The translations under genes were made by a program, and so were the position numbers. DNA of 64,000 bases, from the NCBI RefSeq assembly GCF_022376445.1, contig NW_025955160.1, positions 1-64,000 on the forward strand. Direction: 5' to 3'. The notes under the pieces are model-generated. The model was not told where the DNA came from. It searched no databases and saw only the letters and a program-made list of their open reading frames with translations. The DNA comes from Fomitopsis serialis. Taxonomy: Eukaryota; Basidiomycota; Agaricomycetes; Polyporales; Fomitopsidaceae. Of this stretch, positions 1-11,820 are shown piece after piece; the stretch's first letter is position 1, and the number at the start of each line of letters is the position of its first letter.

Positions 1-353
1 CATGTCCAGATAACTCTGGAAACAATCCAGCTGAGTCCAGACTGGCTGCCGATCGTTGGCTGGCATAGCGGTGTGGACATGTGTTATGGCATGCTCCTCT
101 GGAATCGGCTGGGATTTGCAAAGACAGGTGAGATCGAGTGTTGTAACGGTTTCGTGCTCGTGTCACTGACCTGGAGTCGTGTCGCTGCCGTTTTAACATT
201 CGCTCTCAGGTGCATGTTGTTGCTGAGAGTGGTTCTCCCTCCGTGCGTGGGTGTGTCGTCGCGCTCCCACACCGCATTCCAATCGCTCTGCGCCCCGCGT
301 CTCCATATGTCCTTGTTCAGGTCTCGAAAGTACATCCCGTTTGGGGCGAACAT
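1..353 (-). CDS. Member A of TWADVV-family paralogues, partial at window edge
   Basis: Exon 1 is 171-353 (61 codons, starting MFAPNGMYF) and exon 2 runs from about base 108 to the window start. The intron begins GTCAGTGAC at 170 and ends in a CAG near 109. The codon phase is 0, as in the other members. Exon 1 matches members B to F at the APNG block, at W/R positions around residue 18 and at the HLR block near residue 47. The C-terminal half is outside the window. An upstream box lies 268 bp before the ATG. Function unknown; not a family I can name. The gene assignment rests on exon length, intron phase and shared residues. Confidence 0.6.
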
Positions 354-620
354 GCTGGCAATCGTACTATGACGGAACTGATCAGGGATCGGGCGATCAC
401 ACGAAGGTAGTCGCGTCGAGACTTACGCTACAGCGAGGAGCGACGCAACGAGAAACACGACAAGTGCAGAGTACAGAACGACGCAAGAGGCTGCAAGTAC
501 CACGGAAGTATGGGTCGGACGGTGAGAGGCTCTTACTTCAGTTACCTGCTCTCGGATGAATGCTGATGGTGGAGGTGTGTGCAGGGAGCAGACGACGACG
601 ACAACGACGAGCAGAAATGT

Positions 621-670
621 GCGATAGCCACACGGGCGCTCACGTCCTCGTACGCGGGTCACGGGGTCTG
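621..670 (-). promoter_or_regulatory. Conserved upstream box of member A
   Basis: Read on the minus strand it holds CCCGTGACCC followed about 20 bases later by GAGCGCCCGT. The same two-part box occurs 230-270 bp before the ATG of members B, C, D and F. Conservation outside the coding part suggests a promoter or transcribed leader; role inferred. Confidence 0.35.
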
Positions 671-1112
671 AATGCACCAGGAGCGCGGAGGGGCTTCCTG
701 CAAGGTCGAAGGCCTGCCGAGACGCGAGTTCAAATCAAACCTCCTTTGATATGATTCTGACTGTCCGGGAGGTGCGGCTCTACGATTCTCACATTCACAG
801 GTGCGGTGTCTTATTCACACTTGGAGTCAAATTGCAAAATTCGAAGCCCCACCCCTAGTGCAACGCTATCCGCCATTCATCCATTATACTTCCATTTCCG
901 TATTGTTCATCAGTTCCTAACAGTCTCTGCATTGTACCCCGCTCGACACCCCGGCCCACACCGACTGTCGCCCCTCCTTGCCTTTGAGGGTTTGTGAGGA
1001 GGCCTGTGCGCTTTGTTCAAACCAAGGATGTCAATTTGCGCTACTGGTTGATGCCTTTGTTATGACCTACCAAACCTAGCGCACGAAGTGCTCCATCCCC
1101 GGCGACTGACAG
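671..1112. other. Gap between units; trace of a 3' box
   Basis: No convincing gene. Near 930 the minus strand reads ACAATGCA. This resembles the GCACAATGCAAGG box found downstream of other family members, so it probably is the 3' flank of the diverged unit at 1113-1842. Confidence 0.3.
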
Positions 1113-1842
1113 CTAATACACGGCGGGTCCTGGTTCCTGCCTGGATCCTCGACAGTGGACCAGCCTCACGGTTGCCTGTTCGCCCTCCCACCTTGGAATG
1201 CTTTCCAAGCTGGCAGAGCTTGTCGTACTGCCAGACGTTGTGCGGTGATGAGCACCATGTCCAACAGTGCCTGCGTCTTCGCCTACGATCATTTCAGCCA
1301 CTCACTCTGATCGATATGGATAATAGCTCACCATCCGTCTGCACGTCTTCGCCCGCGATGATCTGCCACGGTGTATCTCGGGTAAGCATCGTTGCATTGG
1401 ATAACTGCACGGGCTCACCTCTTCGTAGCCCATCGCGTGGATGTTGGCCTCCATTACGTAGACCTCTTGAGGGAACTCACGCTCGAGATGCCCCATTTCA
1501 TCCAGAATCTCCAAAGGCGAAGGCACGCCGTCCGACACGAGACGAAGTGCGCCTCGAATTGCCCAATAACGAGTCGCAAAGCTGTCCTGCTCAGTCATGA
1601 TGGGCTGGCATGCGACCTCAGGTGAGAACAGATCTTGTAACGGTATCATGCATGCGCCAACTGACCTTTTGTGGCTTTGTTGCCGTTTCGAAATCTGTTC
1701 TCAGGCCTGCCGCAGCGTCGGAGGAGTCGTCCTTGTTGTATACGACTACACTAGGGCTTCGTGGTGCGTCCAAGTGTAGTGCTGCTTCTGGGTCTTGTTC
1801 TCCGCGACAGAATATGAAACACGATTCATCCGATGTGTTCAT
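1113..1842 (-). pseudogene. Diverged or decayed member (A2) of the TWADVV family
   Basis: Exon 1 is 1666-1842 (59 codons, starting MNTSDES). Its residues around QDPEAAL and DAPRSP align with QNPDANL and DPDAPCS of member B. The intron 1606-1665 starts GTCAGT and ends CAG, phase 0. Exon 2 opens with PIMTEQ and is acidic but the ETST repeats are hard to see. Further introns seem needed near 1430 and 1330. The end still carries HHRTTSGSTTSSASLESIP, close to the Ser-rich block of member F, but the stretch that should read TWADVVR is deleted. Either a pseudogene or a fast-changing paralogue. An upstream box is present at about 2097-2145. Confidence 0.45.
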
Positions 1843-2096
1843 TGTGAAATGACTCGTCTATGTTTGTTCAGCAGTGGCTGGCGATCTCGGGACTATCGCG
1901 TCGAGACTTACTCAGTGGCGAGGGCACGCTGACGACAATCGCGATTTGGAGGTGTTCAAACTAGGATATGATGAGGCGGTGAGGTCTCAAGTAGCTGTTG
2001 TATGGCTGAGGATGGTTCTTACAGCCCGAGATCTCTGTCCCACTGGACGATGCTGGTATGCGCAGAGAAGAATGTGGTGGCGAGGAGACTGAGAGA

Positions 2097-2145
2097 GGGT
2101 GCAGGCGCTTACGCGCCGTTAGCAATCACGAGATCGGGTGAGCTC
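2097..2145 (-). promoter_or_regulatory. Upstream box of the diverged member A2
   Basis: The minus strand reads CTCGTGATTG then CGTAAGCGCC, matching the upstream box of the intact members, about 255 bp before the ATG at 1842. Confidence 0.3.
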
Positions 2146-3794
2146 AGCCTTTGTCGTCTCGGTCCTCGGATATTGCTGACAAGCTGAATAAATTATAGGA
2201 ACGACGTGTACGACGTGTATCGGACATGGGGCGTAATGAACGCAGTACGGTCAGCTTGTCATGATAGCGGTCCCTCGTCGTATTCATAGACTCGCTATGC
2301 TGTGAGCCATTGCTCATCCAGCGGCGTCTTTGTCTCATGGTGTTCAGGCCATGAATTCTCGCAGTGCCGCTCTTTCACAGAACGGAAACCCGCCGGGCGT
2401 GCTAGGGTGGATGTGGCTATCTGATATTACCGGAATGAACAGATAACCCTATGGTGAATGAACACGGAGTGGAGAAGGTTGGCGAGACAATTGATGGTCG
2501 AAAGCGAAGGTCAATAGAGAAGCAAGGGTCATTCCCTATTTTGATTTCTGTACTATTTTTGCTCATGCTTCGCATCTCTTCGAGTGCAGGTGCGCAAGCT
2601 CGTCCGATGGAACAGGCCTTCGTACTCTAAGTACAGCTGTTGAACGGAGGACGGATGGTCAGGCTGGCGACGGACACCGAGATCACTATGCTTCGACTGC
2701 CGTTGGTAAGTCTCATTCTATATGACTCTGTACATCGGCATAGACTCACCTAGAGTCAGAGTTAGTTCTCCATTTGTGCGCGTACCGTTGTTTCGCCTTG
2801 CCCTCCAGTCTTCGACCGAGGCCACACCTGCAGTGCGAGGGCGCCGACCGCGTCGTGTGACCGTGATAGTGCACAACGTGAGCGATCACACTGCCTGCAT
2901 TTCATTTGAAGCACCACTTACCTATCACCAGAGCTCCGGCATTACCTCTCCTCAAGAGACAACTACACGCGAAGAACGGCTCCAGTCCGAGCGGATTTCC
3001 TCGCACAGGAGCTGTTTGACCACTATGATCACAAGGCTTGCCATAGCAATTAATTTCAACGTGTTCCGGACCTGACAATCAACGTTGATGAGCTACGAGG
3101 CAGCTAAACACGCACCTTGGTCGCGACAAGACGAGGCGTCCATCCCACGAGCGATGCCACACCACCTTCCGAGGTGTACTGTGCGGCGTCAGATCCCGGA
3201 TTAGGTGACGTCTTTTGTCTTCTCGGGGATGCTTGCAATTGATAGCCTCCGGCAGCGATAGAGGAAGGACGGGCACAAGCAGCGGTCTCATGTCGATGTG
3301 GGCGTCTACGCGCTGCTGAGGCGCGACGCGTTGGTCACGGGGACACGACGCGTTGCGTCTGCGTATCGGGGCCTGCGTCGTCTGGATGGTTGAACAGGGT
3401 GCGCAGTCGAATGTGGTATAAATCGAGTCCCCTCGCATCTACAGATGAACCCATAATCCCGTGGATCTGCGTGTGGGCAGTCGGACCCGGGCGCTGGCGT
3501 CGATTTCATTGGTCGTGGCGTCGCACTCGCTTGCAAGAAGAAAGAAATGGTATAGAAGCAGAAATGCGAATACAAGACGATACATCGCTCGAGCCGTTCG
3601 CCGAGCATCCTTTTTTTCCACCGTTTCCGATCCGCCTTGCACTGTGCCACACCCTTGCCTCCGCGACAACCCTAACTCGTACTTCACTGGATGCCTAGGT
3701 CGACCGCACGCCCTGAAAAGGAGCAGCCCGTCAATGCGCGCCATTCATCGCATATACAAAGACTTCGACTTACCGGCTACGCGGAGAAGCTCGC
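2146..3794. other. Flank of member B; inverted copy of 12.8-13.9 kb, no gene model
   Basis: From about 2700 onward this is an inverted, diverged copy of sequence near 12,810-13,900. Examples are CCAGTCTTCGACCGAGG at 2807 against its reverse complement near 13,822, and the shared ACCTCGGAAGGT-type segment near 3160 and 13,455. It includes the 3' flank of member B and a second, incomplete upstream box. Open frames here are short and change frame between the copies, so I call no protein. Confidence 0.5.
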
Positions 3795-4455
3795 CTACTT
3801 CCTGCCTCCAGTCTGGTTTCGGGGCGTGGCTCTGACCACCTCTGCCCAAGTCCTCACTCGCACGCTAGCATCCGGGATGCTCGCGAGGGTTGCCGAGCTC
3901 TGGGTACTCCCAGAGTCTGTACGTTGGTGGGCACTGGGCATCCTGGACCCATAAGCCCTGCGGATCGTGCCGCCAATGATGTGTTCGGCCTCTTCGATGG
4001 TCGTAGAAGTTTCGAAAATCTCGTCGTCCTGCCACGCCAAGGGGTCCGTCGCCCCCCACAGGGTACCTCCAACCATGGACTCGGCCTCATCGACAGCTGT
4101 CGATGTCTCGACGATCTCTTCGTCGTTCCATACGATATTGTCGGGTGCGCAGGCTGCCCCGCTGGCCCCGTGCTCGACCGCCTGAATGTCGATATCATCT
4201 GTTCCAATTGGCTGTTGTAGGAAGAAAGGTGAGATCAGACGATGTTACGGCTCTTGTTATGTCACTGACCTGGTGTGGCATTGCTGCCGTAACGTTTGCT
4301 GGTCTCAGGTGCATGACCTGGTCGGAGGAGCCTCCGTCCTGACATGTCGCTGGCCAATGCACAACCCAGCTACACGGTGCGTCAGGGTCCCTCCACAAGT
4401 TCGCATCTGGGTTTTGATAGAACACCCCGTTTGGTGCCAGCGTACTCCAAGACAT
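3795..4455 (-). CDS. Member B of TWADVV-family paralogues
   Basis: Two exons: 4270-4455 (62 codons, start MSWSTLAPNG) and 3795-4211 (138 codons plus stop), joined in phase 0 over a 58-bp intron that starts GTCAGTGAC and ends CAACAG. Product about 200 aa, no signal peptide or membrane span. Exon 2 has two tandem acidic repeats, NDEEIVETSTAVDEAE and QDDEIFETSTTIEEAE, each ending in a GGT segment. These are followed by HQRTDSGSTQSSATLASIP and a C-terminal TWAEVVR. Exon 1 is almost the same as in member F, its inverted partner. Function unknown. The open frame and exact splice sites argue for a working gene. Confidence 0.75.
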
Positions 4456-4707
4456 GCTAGTACAATACGATCAGTGCTGAAGAGACGATCTGTCGGAATA
4501 TTTTTCAAAACGAACTTGTGGCGAAGTAACGACACGGCCGGCAACGACGGCGAGAATTGTCCAGAAGAGAATGCAACGAACGTTTGTGGGGCAACAGAGG
4601 TGCGTGGTGTTGTAGGCAAGGTGAATCTCTTCGATATTCTGCACTTATACGAGGGCTGGCACCGCGTTGGTGGGCAGAAAAAGGAAGGATCGCGGTAGCA
4701 AGGACGA

Positions 4708-4764
4708 GTGCGCGACGGTTCGATGGCCCTACTATGCGAACTATCGGTCACGGGATCTGGATGC
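4708..4764 (-). promoter_or_regulatory. Upstream box of member B
   Basis: On the minus strand it reads ATCCCGTGACCGATAGTTCG and then GAACCGTCGCGCACTCG, nearly as in front of member F. It lies about 253 bp before the ATG. The leader intron seen in member F is probably present, but its donor here reads GTTCGT rather than GTAAGT. Confidence 0.35.
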
Positions 4765-6594
4765 GTGCAGAAAATCATGGACGACGTCGGCAGCAATGCA
4801 TGAACTTGGATGCTATGGAGTTGGTGGCACCTGCGCTTGCAATGCGATGGTATCAGTGCGATCGGAGGTTCTCTAACAGTACAGCATAATACAACACTCA
4901 GCGCGGAGGCGTACAATTTGCGAGACCTTTACCCCCTTAGCCTTGCATCATGCTATCTCTGGTTGCCCACGACAGCTTCAGCCACTGGGTCCCAGCTAAC
5001 TGTTGGGTCCACCCGAAGACGATTAAACACCACAAACAACGACACGTCAACAGGCATTACAAACCTCACGATTCCATCTTACCTCAATGTGTCAGCTACC
5101 AGGAAGCGGCAAGCCATGCCTCTTGACGGACGGGCCTCGCCTTCCTATTCTGCGGCCATAAATCGTATGTGAGTATTCCTCTTGACTTAAGGCCCGTGCA
5201 TACCTTGCCGCGGCGTCGTTCTTGATCAGATCAGTTAACAGCGTATGTAGATTGTAGGCCACTGGCACGCGTGTCACAATCGTGCGAGACTGCCAAAGGT
5301 GCTTTCACAAACTCTCAGGTGAGAGCACGGATTATGAGGCTCTCACTATATCGTAGTTGCTGCAACTATGCGGCAGCATCGCCGCAGCTAAATTCCTCGC
5401 GCATGGAGCACTTGCGCCTCGTTGGTCACATTCTGAATGAACGAGCTTCATTTCCTGATACACTGTATGCGCCTCATTCCTATGTGATACAGTCTCGTCG
5501 CCGCGAAGATACATCAAAGATCGTGAAGGTCATCAAGACACCACAGCCAGCCTTCGTGCTCACACGTGTACACCGCCGGTCAGCGCGTTTGTTCCATGCG
5601 TCGCAGCACCTCCTCCCGGGCCGTACTGATCCAGACCTGCCGCTCGAGTCTTTTCACTTCCATTTCCACCTCGGATTGGGACGGCGGCTCTTGCATCACA
5701 ATGGTTAGTGCGCCTCGAACCATATTGCAGCACGTCTGGTACTCGTTATCGGAAGCGGACTATCGTCGTAGCTCCAGGTGAGCATTGTGAACGTCCTGGC
5801 TATGTCAGCATCGCTCACCGAACTCCGGTTTAGTGTTTTGGATCCCTGATCCCTCGCTCGGTCCGTCTTCGCTGGGATCGGCTGGAGAGTGTTCTTCAAG
5901 TTACATTGTGGCGTCTTCAGATCGTAGGCCGGTCCTATGTGCTTGTAAATTCCTTTATGCTTGTAGTATCCTTTGCCAGTGTGCCTGTAAGATGGAGACA
6001 TCGCCGATACATTCTTGTTGTCCTGGGCCGGGCGAGGTAACATAGTTCGATGCAGTTCTGAGTGTGTGGCGCAAGCGTAGAAAGACGACACAGCGCAACT
6101 GTCCCTCAACTTCGTCTTATATACACGAGCCTTGCTCCCAGTGGCGATGACGGGGTTCTCCCGCCTAGGCTGTACAATAGACGGGGCAAAGCGCGTGCCA
6201 GTGTAGTCAAGAAGAAAGGGACAAAGGACGCAGTGGCGGGGAGAGACTTGGCGACGAAGTTCCAGGTTGTTATTCGCTACTTCCCAGCGTCATAATTGGG
6301 CGTACCAAGTAGCCATGAGGTGCTCCTCGTGGGGTCCACGCATTCGAAGGCAAACTACTGACCCCGATCCAGGTCCGCATACGCGCTTTGACCGTGTAGA
6401 TAGCAATGTACAGTCCAAATTCCCGATATAGGAGTTCGCATCAATAAATACATCCATGTGCGGTATGCAATACAGTCTACAAACATTGCGAGTGTATGTG
6501 AGGGGATAACAACAATCCGATCAGTGTACAGCAGCCCCGAAACGCAAGACCAGGCGTGCCCGATCTCTCCAGCTCGATGGGCTCCTTCTCAACA
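4765..6594. other. No gene recognised
   Basis: Short open frames only. One plus-strand frame at about 5271-5708 (145 codons) has no family resemblance that I can see. No RNA gene or repeat was recognised. Confidence 0.4.
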
Positions 6595-8410
6595 TCATCC
6601 GACGCCCCACACCTCCAGCCCGACGCACTCGAATCTGACGTTCTCCCCCTGCCTCGGCCCCGCGGAGCAGAGCGGCTCGTTCTCAAACGTAGGACATCGC
6701 GCGGACGAGCCGTCGTTCAGGGTATCGTCGAGGTAGAGGCCGTAGTGGCCATCTCTGCAACGCACGGATCAGCCAAGATTGAATGCAGATCAATCGGGAT
6801 ACGCACCCTCCACCGAACGAGAGGTACTCTGGTTCGCAGAGTGCCACGTAGTCGTTTTTGCCCGTCCACTTGTATATCCTCACACGCTGGCCCGGCAGCA
6901 GCCTCCAGAGGAACCTACGAGCAGCAATGAGACACGCACCCAGACGATGCAAGGTCGATCAGACGTACGACTCGCCACTCCCGTAGTACGCGCCCTTGCT
7001 CAGGTGTATGCCCTGCCCCATCCACACGCCAAACACCGCATCGCCCGAATCACGCATCACGACGAGCGCGCCCCCCGTATGGTTCTCGCACCGCCTGTAC
7101 AGCGTGTTCAGCGAGATCCCATGTTGGTCCAGGCTGTACAGGAGGTTCCACGCCCTTGGCAGTCGCGCCAGCGCCGGAAAATACGGCCTCAGCTGCCGGT
7201 ACCTACGCATTAGTCGTGCGCAGACACCAGAAATTGAACACACACGCACCATATCTGCAAGCTCAACCGTCAGTACCGGGGTCGTCATCTCCTTCCGCCC
7301 CACCAGCCGCACGCTCTTCCTCTCCGAGTTGCTCTTCTCGTACGCGTCTGAGAAGCCCTTGTCCCACTTCCTGTCCCCGTCGAAACCCGGCGCGCCACTC
7401 GCAGGCACGAACGGCGCCACGGCGAACGGTGTCCCGTGTGTGATCGCGGAGTCCAGCGCAGCTGACTGGAAGAGGTGCGCGGGTAGAGTGGATGCGTGCG
7501 CAGGCGAGAGCGGCGCGGAGACGGTGCCGTTGTGTGCGAGTGCGGACCCTTCGTCCGTGGAGCGCGTCCGCCCGGAGCGCACGGTGCCGGAGAGGAGGGA
7601 GGACACCCAGCGGGCGGGGCCGTACGCGGGCGGTGAGAAAAACGACTGGCCCTGCGCGCGCTCAGGCTGTATCTCGGGTGGGACGGGGCGTGGGGGTGTG
7701 GGTGGCGGCAGGGAGGGCGAGCGGACGAAGCCGGTTGGGCGCGAGGACGAAGGTGAGAGGTTCAGCTCGGACCGGTTGTCTTGTCGGTGCAGTTGGCGGG
7801 ATTGGCGGGTATCGGCGGAAGAGTCTAGAGAAGTAGAGGGCGATGGGGAGGTCACGGGGATGGGCGCGTCGGGCAGGAGGTCGAGGAGGGAGACCTCGGA
7901 CTGCGGCTGTGGCGTGCAGTGCCCCGTTGGGAGCGGAGAGGGGATGGGCGTTGTATGCCTGCTCGTACTCGCGGTGGGCTCACCGTTGTCTAACGAACTC
8001 AGGAAGTAGAATGGGTCATTCTCCGCCTTCAACAGCTCGTCGAGCACGTCGTGCTTGCTCTTCTCGTTCGCCGCCTTGGCGTCCTCCGCGAAGCGATCAA
8101 AGAAATCCGCCTGCATTCCTTCAATGGGTGAGAAACCATCTTTCGAACTACCGGAGCCAAGTGGGTCGTCGGTCGCGGGTACCGAAACGAATGCGCCAAA
8201 GTCGGAGTTCGTCGATTGGTTGCGCGTGTGAGCGCCAGGCCGCGACGCAGCGGTGTCCTGCTTGACGGGGGGCGCAGGCGACGCATGAGGTGTTGGTGGT
8301 TGGAATAGTGTCGCAAAGAGGTCATCTTGGGAAGATGCGTCTGAGGTGGTAGCAGCAGAAGGCGGGATTGCGGATTCAGGAGGAAGCGGGATCAGCGGTG
8401 TCGGTAGCAT
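6595..8410 (-). CDS. OXR1: TLDc-domain protein, OXR1-like (oxidation resistance)
   Basis: Four exons: 7250-8410, 6969-7192, 6807-6914 and 6595-6754, separated by introns of 57, 54 and 52 bp; about 550 aa. Residues 1 to about 360 are Ser/Pro/Thr-rich and look disordered. The C-terminal 180 residues form a TLDc domain. It is recognisable by WNLLYSLDQHGISLNTLYR, GGALVVMRDSGDAVFGVW, the GSGESFLWR segment made by exact joining of exons 2 and 3, SFGGGDGHYGLYLDD across the third junction, and the closing FECVGLEVWG. TLDc proteins of the OXR1 type protect against oxidative stress and bind the V-ATPase; here this is inferred from the family. All junctions keep frame, so the gene looks intact. Some fungal TLDc proteins are named 'restriction of telomere capping', an alternative label. 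Confidence 0.9.
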
Positions 8411-9154
8411 CGTGCTCGCGATCGTCTACCCGAGCTTCCTTAGCGCATCCGGCTTGCGATCGTCCTGCCGTACGAAGAACTCTCGAAAAGCGGATAGTTG
8501 GGCGTAGAGAGGGTACGCGGTCACCTTGAAACCAACGAAATCTGTGCGCCGAAGGCTGAGCGCTGAGCGACCACCGCCCATCCATGTTGGGTAGATGTGC
8601 TCACTTTGATGTCTGTATCACAGTCGAGACTAAGACAGACACAGGTCGTTGACGCACAGATCGTCAGCACGGGATGAGACGAGAGAGGATGAGGTCTGGA
8701 GGGAGAGTGGTCGACTGAGTCGCGGTCGAACGCGACCGTCGTAACTGCTGACCAGCGCTTAAAGCAACGATGATACACGCACATCCTGGACCGGCGCTTA
8801 ATATACAGTACGTCCGCGTCGTCAGTCCCAAGGCGCGGGCTATTCGCGTTTCTGTGTAGATGTACTGTCTATCACACATCTCTCAGGTAGAAGAACATCA
8901 CAGGAAGACACATAGGAGTGGGAGGGAAAATTGCGAGCTCGAAAAAGCGCATTTGGCAGTATCGATTGTTATAAGTAGGGCTTACTATCTACTTATATGC
9001 GCTATGAACTGAACTGATTAAGAACGACGCCACGGCAAGGTATGCACGGACCTCCTCTATACACCGTCCAGAGAAAGACACGCTTTCGGTCTCAAACATT
9101 GCTCGTGCAACCGTCCATGAACTTCGTGACTTCCGCTTGACTTCCGCGCCCAGA
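8411..9154. other. Divergent intergenic region between OXR1-like gene and member C
   Basis: This probably holds the promoter of the OXR1-like gene (minus) and the distal promoter of member C (plus). No coding frame was recognised. Confidence 0.35.
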
Positions 9155-9200
9155 CGCGTCGAGACCCCGTGACTGACAAACAGACGTGTAAGCGCCCGTA
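9155..9200 (+). promoter_or_regulatory. Upstream box of member C
   Basis: GAGACCCCGTGACTGAC followed by GTGTAAGCGCCCGTACTGC, 260 bp before the ATG. Shared with the other family members. Confidence 0.35.
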
Positions 9201-9459
9201 CTGCACCAAGCCACACTTCTCCGTTTCGCCACTGTCCCCTTTGTACACCACCACGCCATCGACACCCATCCCAGAGGAGGAGACCGTTACATATCGCCCT
9301 TTCTAGTCTCCCCATACAGAGTTGTTTCTTTGAAGCCTCTGTTGGTCTTGTACGCTCCGCAATTGTTGCTCCCATCACCTCATTGCCACTGATATTCGAG
9401 TAAGCCTCGACGCGATTAATCTCGCGTCGCAACTTCACCGCTAATCAGACCATCACAGA

Positions 9460-10053
9460 ATGACTTCTGCCGAGCTAGCATCGAAGAGCTTGTTCTTTCA
9501 AAGCGTAGAAGACAACGTCTGGAGGATCGACATACCGAGTAACTGGAACGTGCCACAGCACAACAGCACAACAGCGAATGGAAGCTCTCCACACCAGGTC
9601 GTGCACCTAAAACCAGCCACCAGTACGGCACCGATGCAATGCCAGGTCAGTGACACACACATAGAGCTGTAATGGTGTCTGGTCTCGCTTCTTTGTCCCC
9701 AGATCGGTGCTGCCCCGGGCGACGGTGTTCGGAACGACGACGAAATACAAGAGTCGTCACCAAGACTCGACATCGCCGAGTCCTTGATCAAGAGCTCCCT
9801 CTGGAGGGCCGCGAACGATGGCTGGTGGATGGACGACGACGCCGTGGAGACGTCCACAACCATATACGAGGCGCGAGGTGCCTTCCATAGGACTGTAGGG
9901 TCTGGGCGGCCCACTACCCATCGGCGCACGAGCTTTGGGAGCACCCAGAGTTCTTCCAGTCTCGAAAGCCTGCCCAAGGAGGATATACAGATTGTCAGTG
10001 GACGCTCGAGAACCTGGGCAGACGTAGTGAGGGCCACTTCGCGGAAGGCGTGA
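9460..10053 (+). CDS. Member C of TWADVV-family paralogues
   Basis: Exons 9460-9645 (62 codons, start MTSAELASKSL) and 9703-10053 (116 codons plus stop), with a 57-bp intron GTCAGTGAC...CCCAG in phase 0; 178 aa. The first acidic repeat is worn (NDDEIQESSPRLDIAE). The second is clear (MDDDAVETSTTIYEA). The Ser-rich block THRRTSFGSTQSSSSLESLP precedes TWADVVRATSRKA at the C-terminus. It starts a direct tandem C-D-F array. Function unknown. Confidence 0.75.
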
Positions 10054-10228
10054 CTCATCCACGCAGGTCTTCTAGGCCGACGCGATGGTAAGCCTGAGTC
10101 GGGGTTTGCTGTTCATGACACATGTTGACGATGTGTGCTTCGTGGTGCTGAACAGTCTGGCTGCCTTCTTCGAGCACGTTCGACGGCCAGCTAGAATCCA
10201 TGGCTAGAGTCATCACAGGGACGGACAC

Positions 10229-10242
10229 GGCACGATGCAAGG
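10229..10242 (+). promoter_or_regulatory. Conserved downstream box of member C
   Basis: GGCACGATGCAAGG, 176 bp after the stop codon. Versions of GCACAATGCAAGG lie 127-176 bp after the stops of members B, D and F. Could mark the 3' UTR or polyadenylation region; inferred only from conservation. Confidence 0.3.
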
Positions 10243-10470
10243 CAATTTGGGAGTAGTGTGTAGTGCTGTACTAGTAGAGAGCCTCCGATTGCAGTTCTTC
10301 TTCACGCTCTGCGAGCGAGGCATAGAACTTCGAGCGGGCGACTATATCAACAACAGTGTCAGAGATCACCACAGTGCAAGAGCCGGCATTGAGCCAAGAA
10401 CATGATCCTTGGCTGGTGCACCGCTGGCAACATCGTCTACGGATATTGCGGGGCATTTTTGCGGTACAGA

Positions 10471-10531
10471 CGCGTCGGGATCCCGTGATCAAAAGTGAAC
10501 ATTTAAGCGCCAATACCAAACCATCGCGCAC
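10471..10531 (+). promoter_or_regulatory. Upstream box of member D
   Basis: CGTCGGGATCCCGTGATC and then ATTTAAGCGCCAATACC and CCATCGCGCACTTG, about 232 bp before the ATG; same layout as in members B and F. Confidence 0.35.
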
Positions 10532-10762
10532 TTGTCTTCGCCACTGCGATTCTTTGTCCGTCGTTCTGCACCCTTGGCACCTGTCCGAGCACAAAAACCA
10601 GAGAAAAACAATGACGCTATACATTACCCATGATTCTGGTATTCCACAACCATTATCCTCGTTCTGCACTGCACAGTTGTGGCCGTCGCCATCGGCCCAC
10701 GAGTATGTTTCGATGCCATCCTCTATGCCGTGTCGCTTCATCGCTGACCATATCGTTATAGC

Positions 10763-11444
10763 ATGCCGTTGAAGGAGCTAGCTGTGAACGGCTTGTTCTC
10801 TCAAGGCGTGAAGGACAACATTTGGAACGTCGACATACCAAGTAGCTGGAACGTGACCGAATATCCCAGGGCGACGACACACCAGAATCCTTCGCATCAG
10901 ACAACACCCCTGAGACAAAACCCCAGTACGGCCGCCATGCAACACCAAGTCAGTGACACAAACATAAAGCCGTATAGTGGTTTAGCCTCACCTTTGTTTC
11001 CAGGCAGGCGAAGGCGAGGCAATTACCGCCACTAGACAAATCGATGAGACACCCAACAACTTCGGTTGGGACGACAGCGAAATTCTGGCCACGTCGACGG
11101 TCGTAGACGAGGCTGATGGCGCGATCGGAGGCTCCCTACAGAGAGCCATGAGCAACAGCGAGTGGAGGGACGACGATGTCTGGGAGACATCAACAACCAT
11201 TTATGAAGCAGCGCTCGTCGCTGGAGTTGTTTTCGAGAGGACCGTGGGGTCTGGACGGGCCGTCACCCACCGGCGGGTGGGCTCTGAGAGTACTCAGAGC
11301 TCTGCCAGTATCGAGACCCTCCACGGAGATGGGGACATCGTGCGTCCAGTGACTTGGGCGGACGTGGTTCGATTCGGTTCCCTGGGCAAGAATAGGAAGA
11401 CGGAGCCTGCCCGTCAAGGGGCATGGCCTTCCTTATTCTGGTAG
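10763..11444 (+). CDS. Member D of TWADVV-family paralogues
   Basis: Exons 10763-10948 (62 codons, start MPLKELAVNG) and 11004-11444 (146 codons plus stop), with an intron GTCAGTGAC...TTCCAG of 55 bp, phase 0; 208 aa. Two acidic repeats are visible: WDDSEILATSTVVDEAD and RDDDVWETSTTIYEAA. Then come THRRVGSESTQSSASIETL and TWADVVRFG. The tail after the TWADVV motif is longer than in members B, C and F and ends SLFW. The ATG directly follows a TATAG acceptor, fitting a leader intron. Function unknown; appears intact. Confidence 0.75.
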
Positions 11445-11570
11445 CTGATGCATTGAGGTAAGCTGGGATCGTTAGGTCTGCTTTGTGATGCGTGTTGACA
11501 AGCCGTTGTTTGTGGTGTTCAGCCGTCGCTGGGCCCCCGTGGCTAGAGTTGTCGTGGGTAACTGAAGATG

Positions 11571-11585
11571 GTATAATGCAAGGCC
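11571..11585 (+). promoter_or_regulatory. Downstream box of member D
   Basis: GTATAATGCAAGGCC, 127 bp after the stop; a variant of the family 3' box. Confidence 0.25.
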
Positions 11586-11820
11586 AAGGGGGTAACGATA
11601 TCGCGCAATGGAGGCTCCACGCGTTGTTCGAGTGTTGTATTATGCTGTACAGTTAAAGGACCCCCGATCGCATTTCGTCCGGACTCTTTCTTGAGAGTGA
11701 GCGATGTGACAGATACTTAAGACCATCACGTCACAAGCGCAGGAGCCAACCAACTCCAGAGCATCCAAGGTCATACCTTACTGCCGACGTCGTCCGAGAG
11801 GCATTTCTACGCCCTCGGAC

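Noticed and set aside
6996..8009. 337-codon plus-strand frame
   Set aside because: Antisense shadow of the OXR1-like gene.
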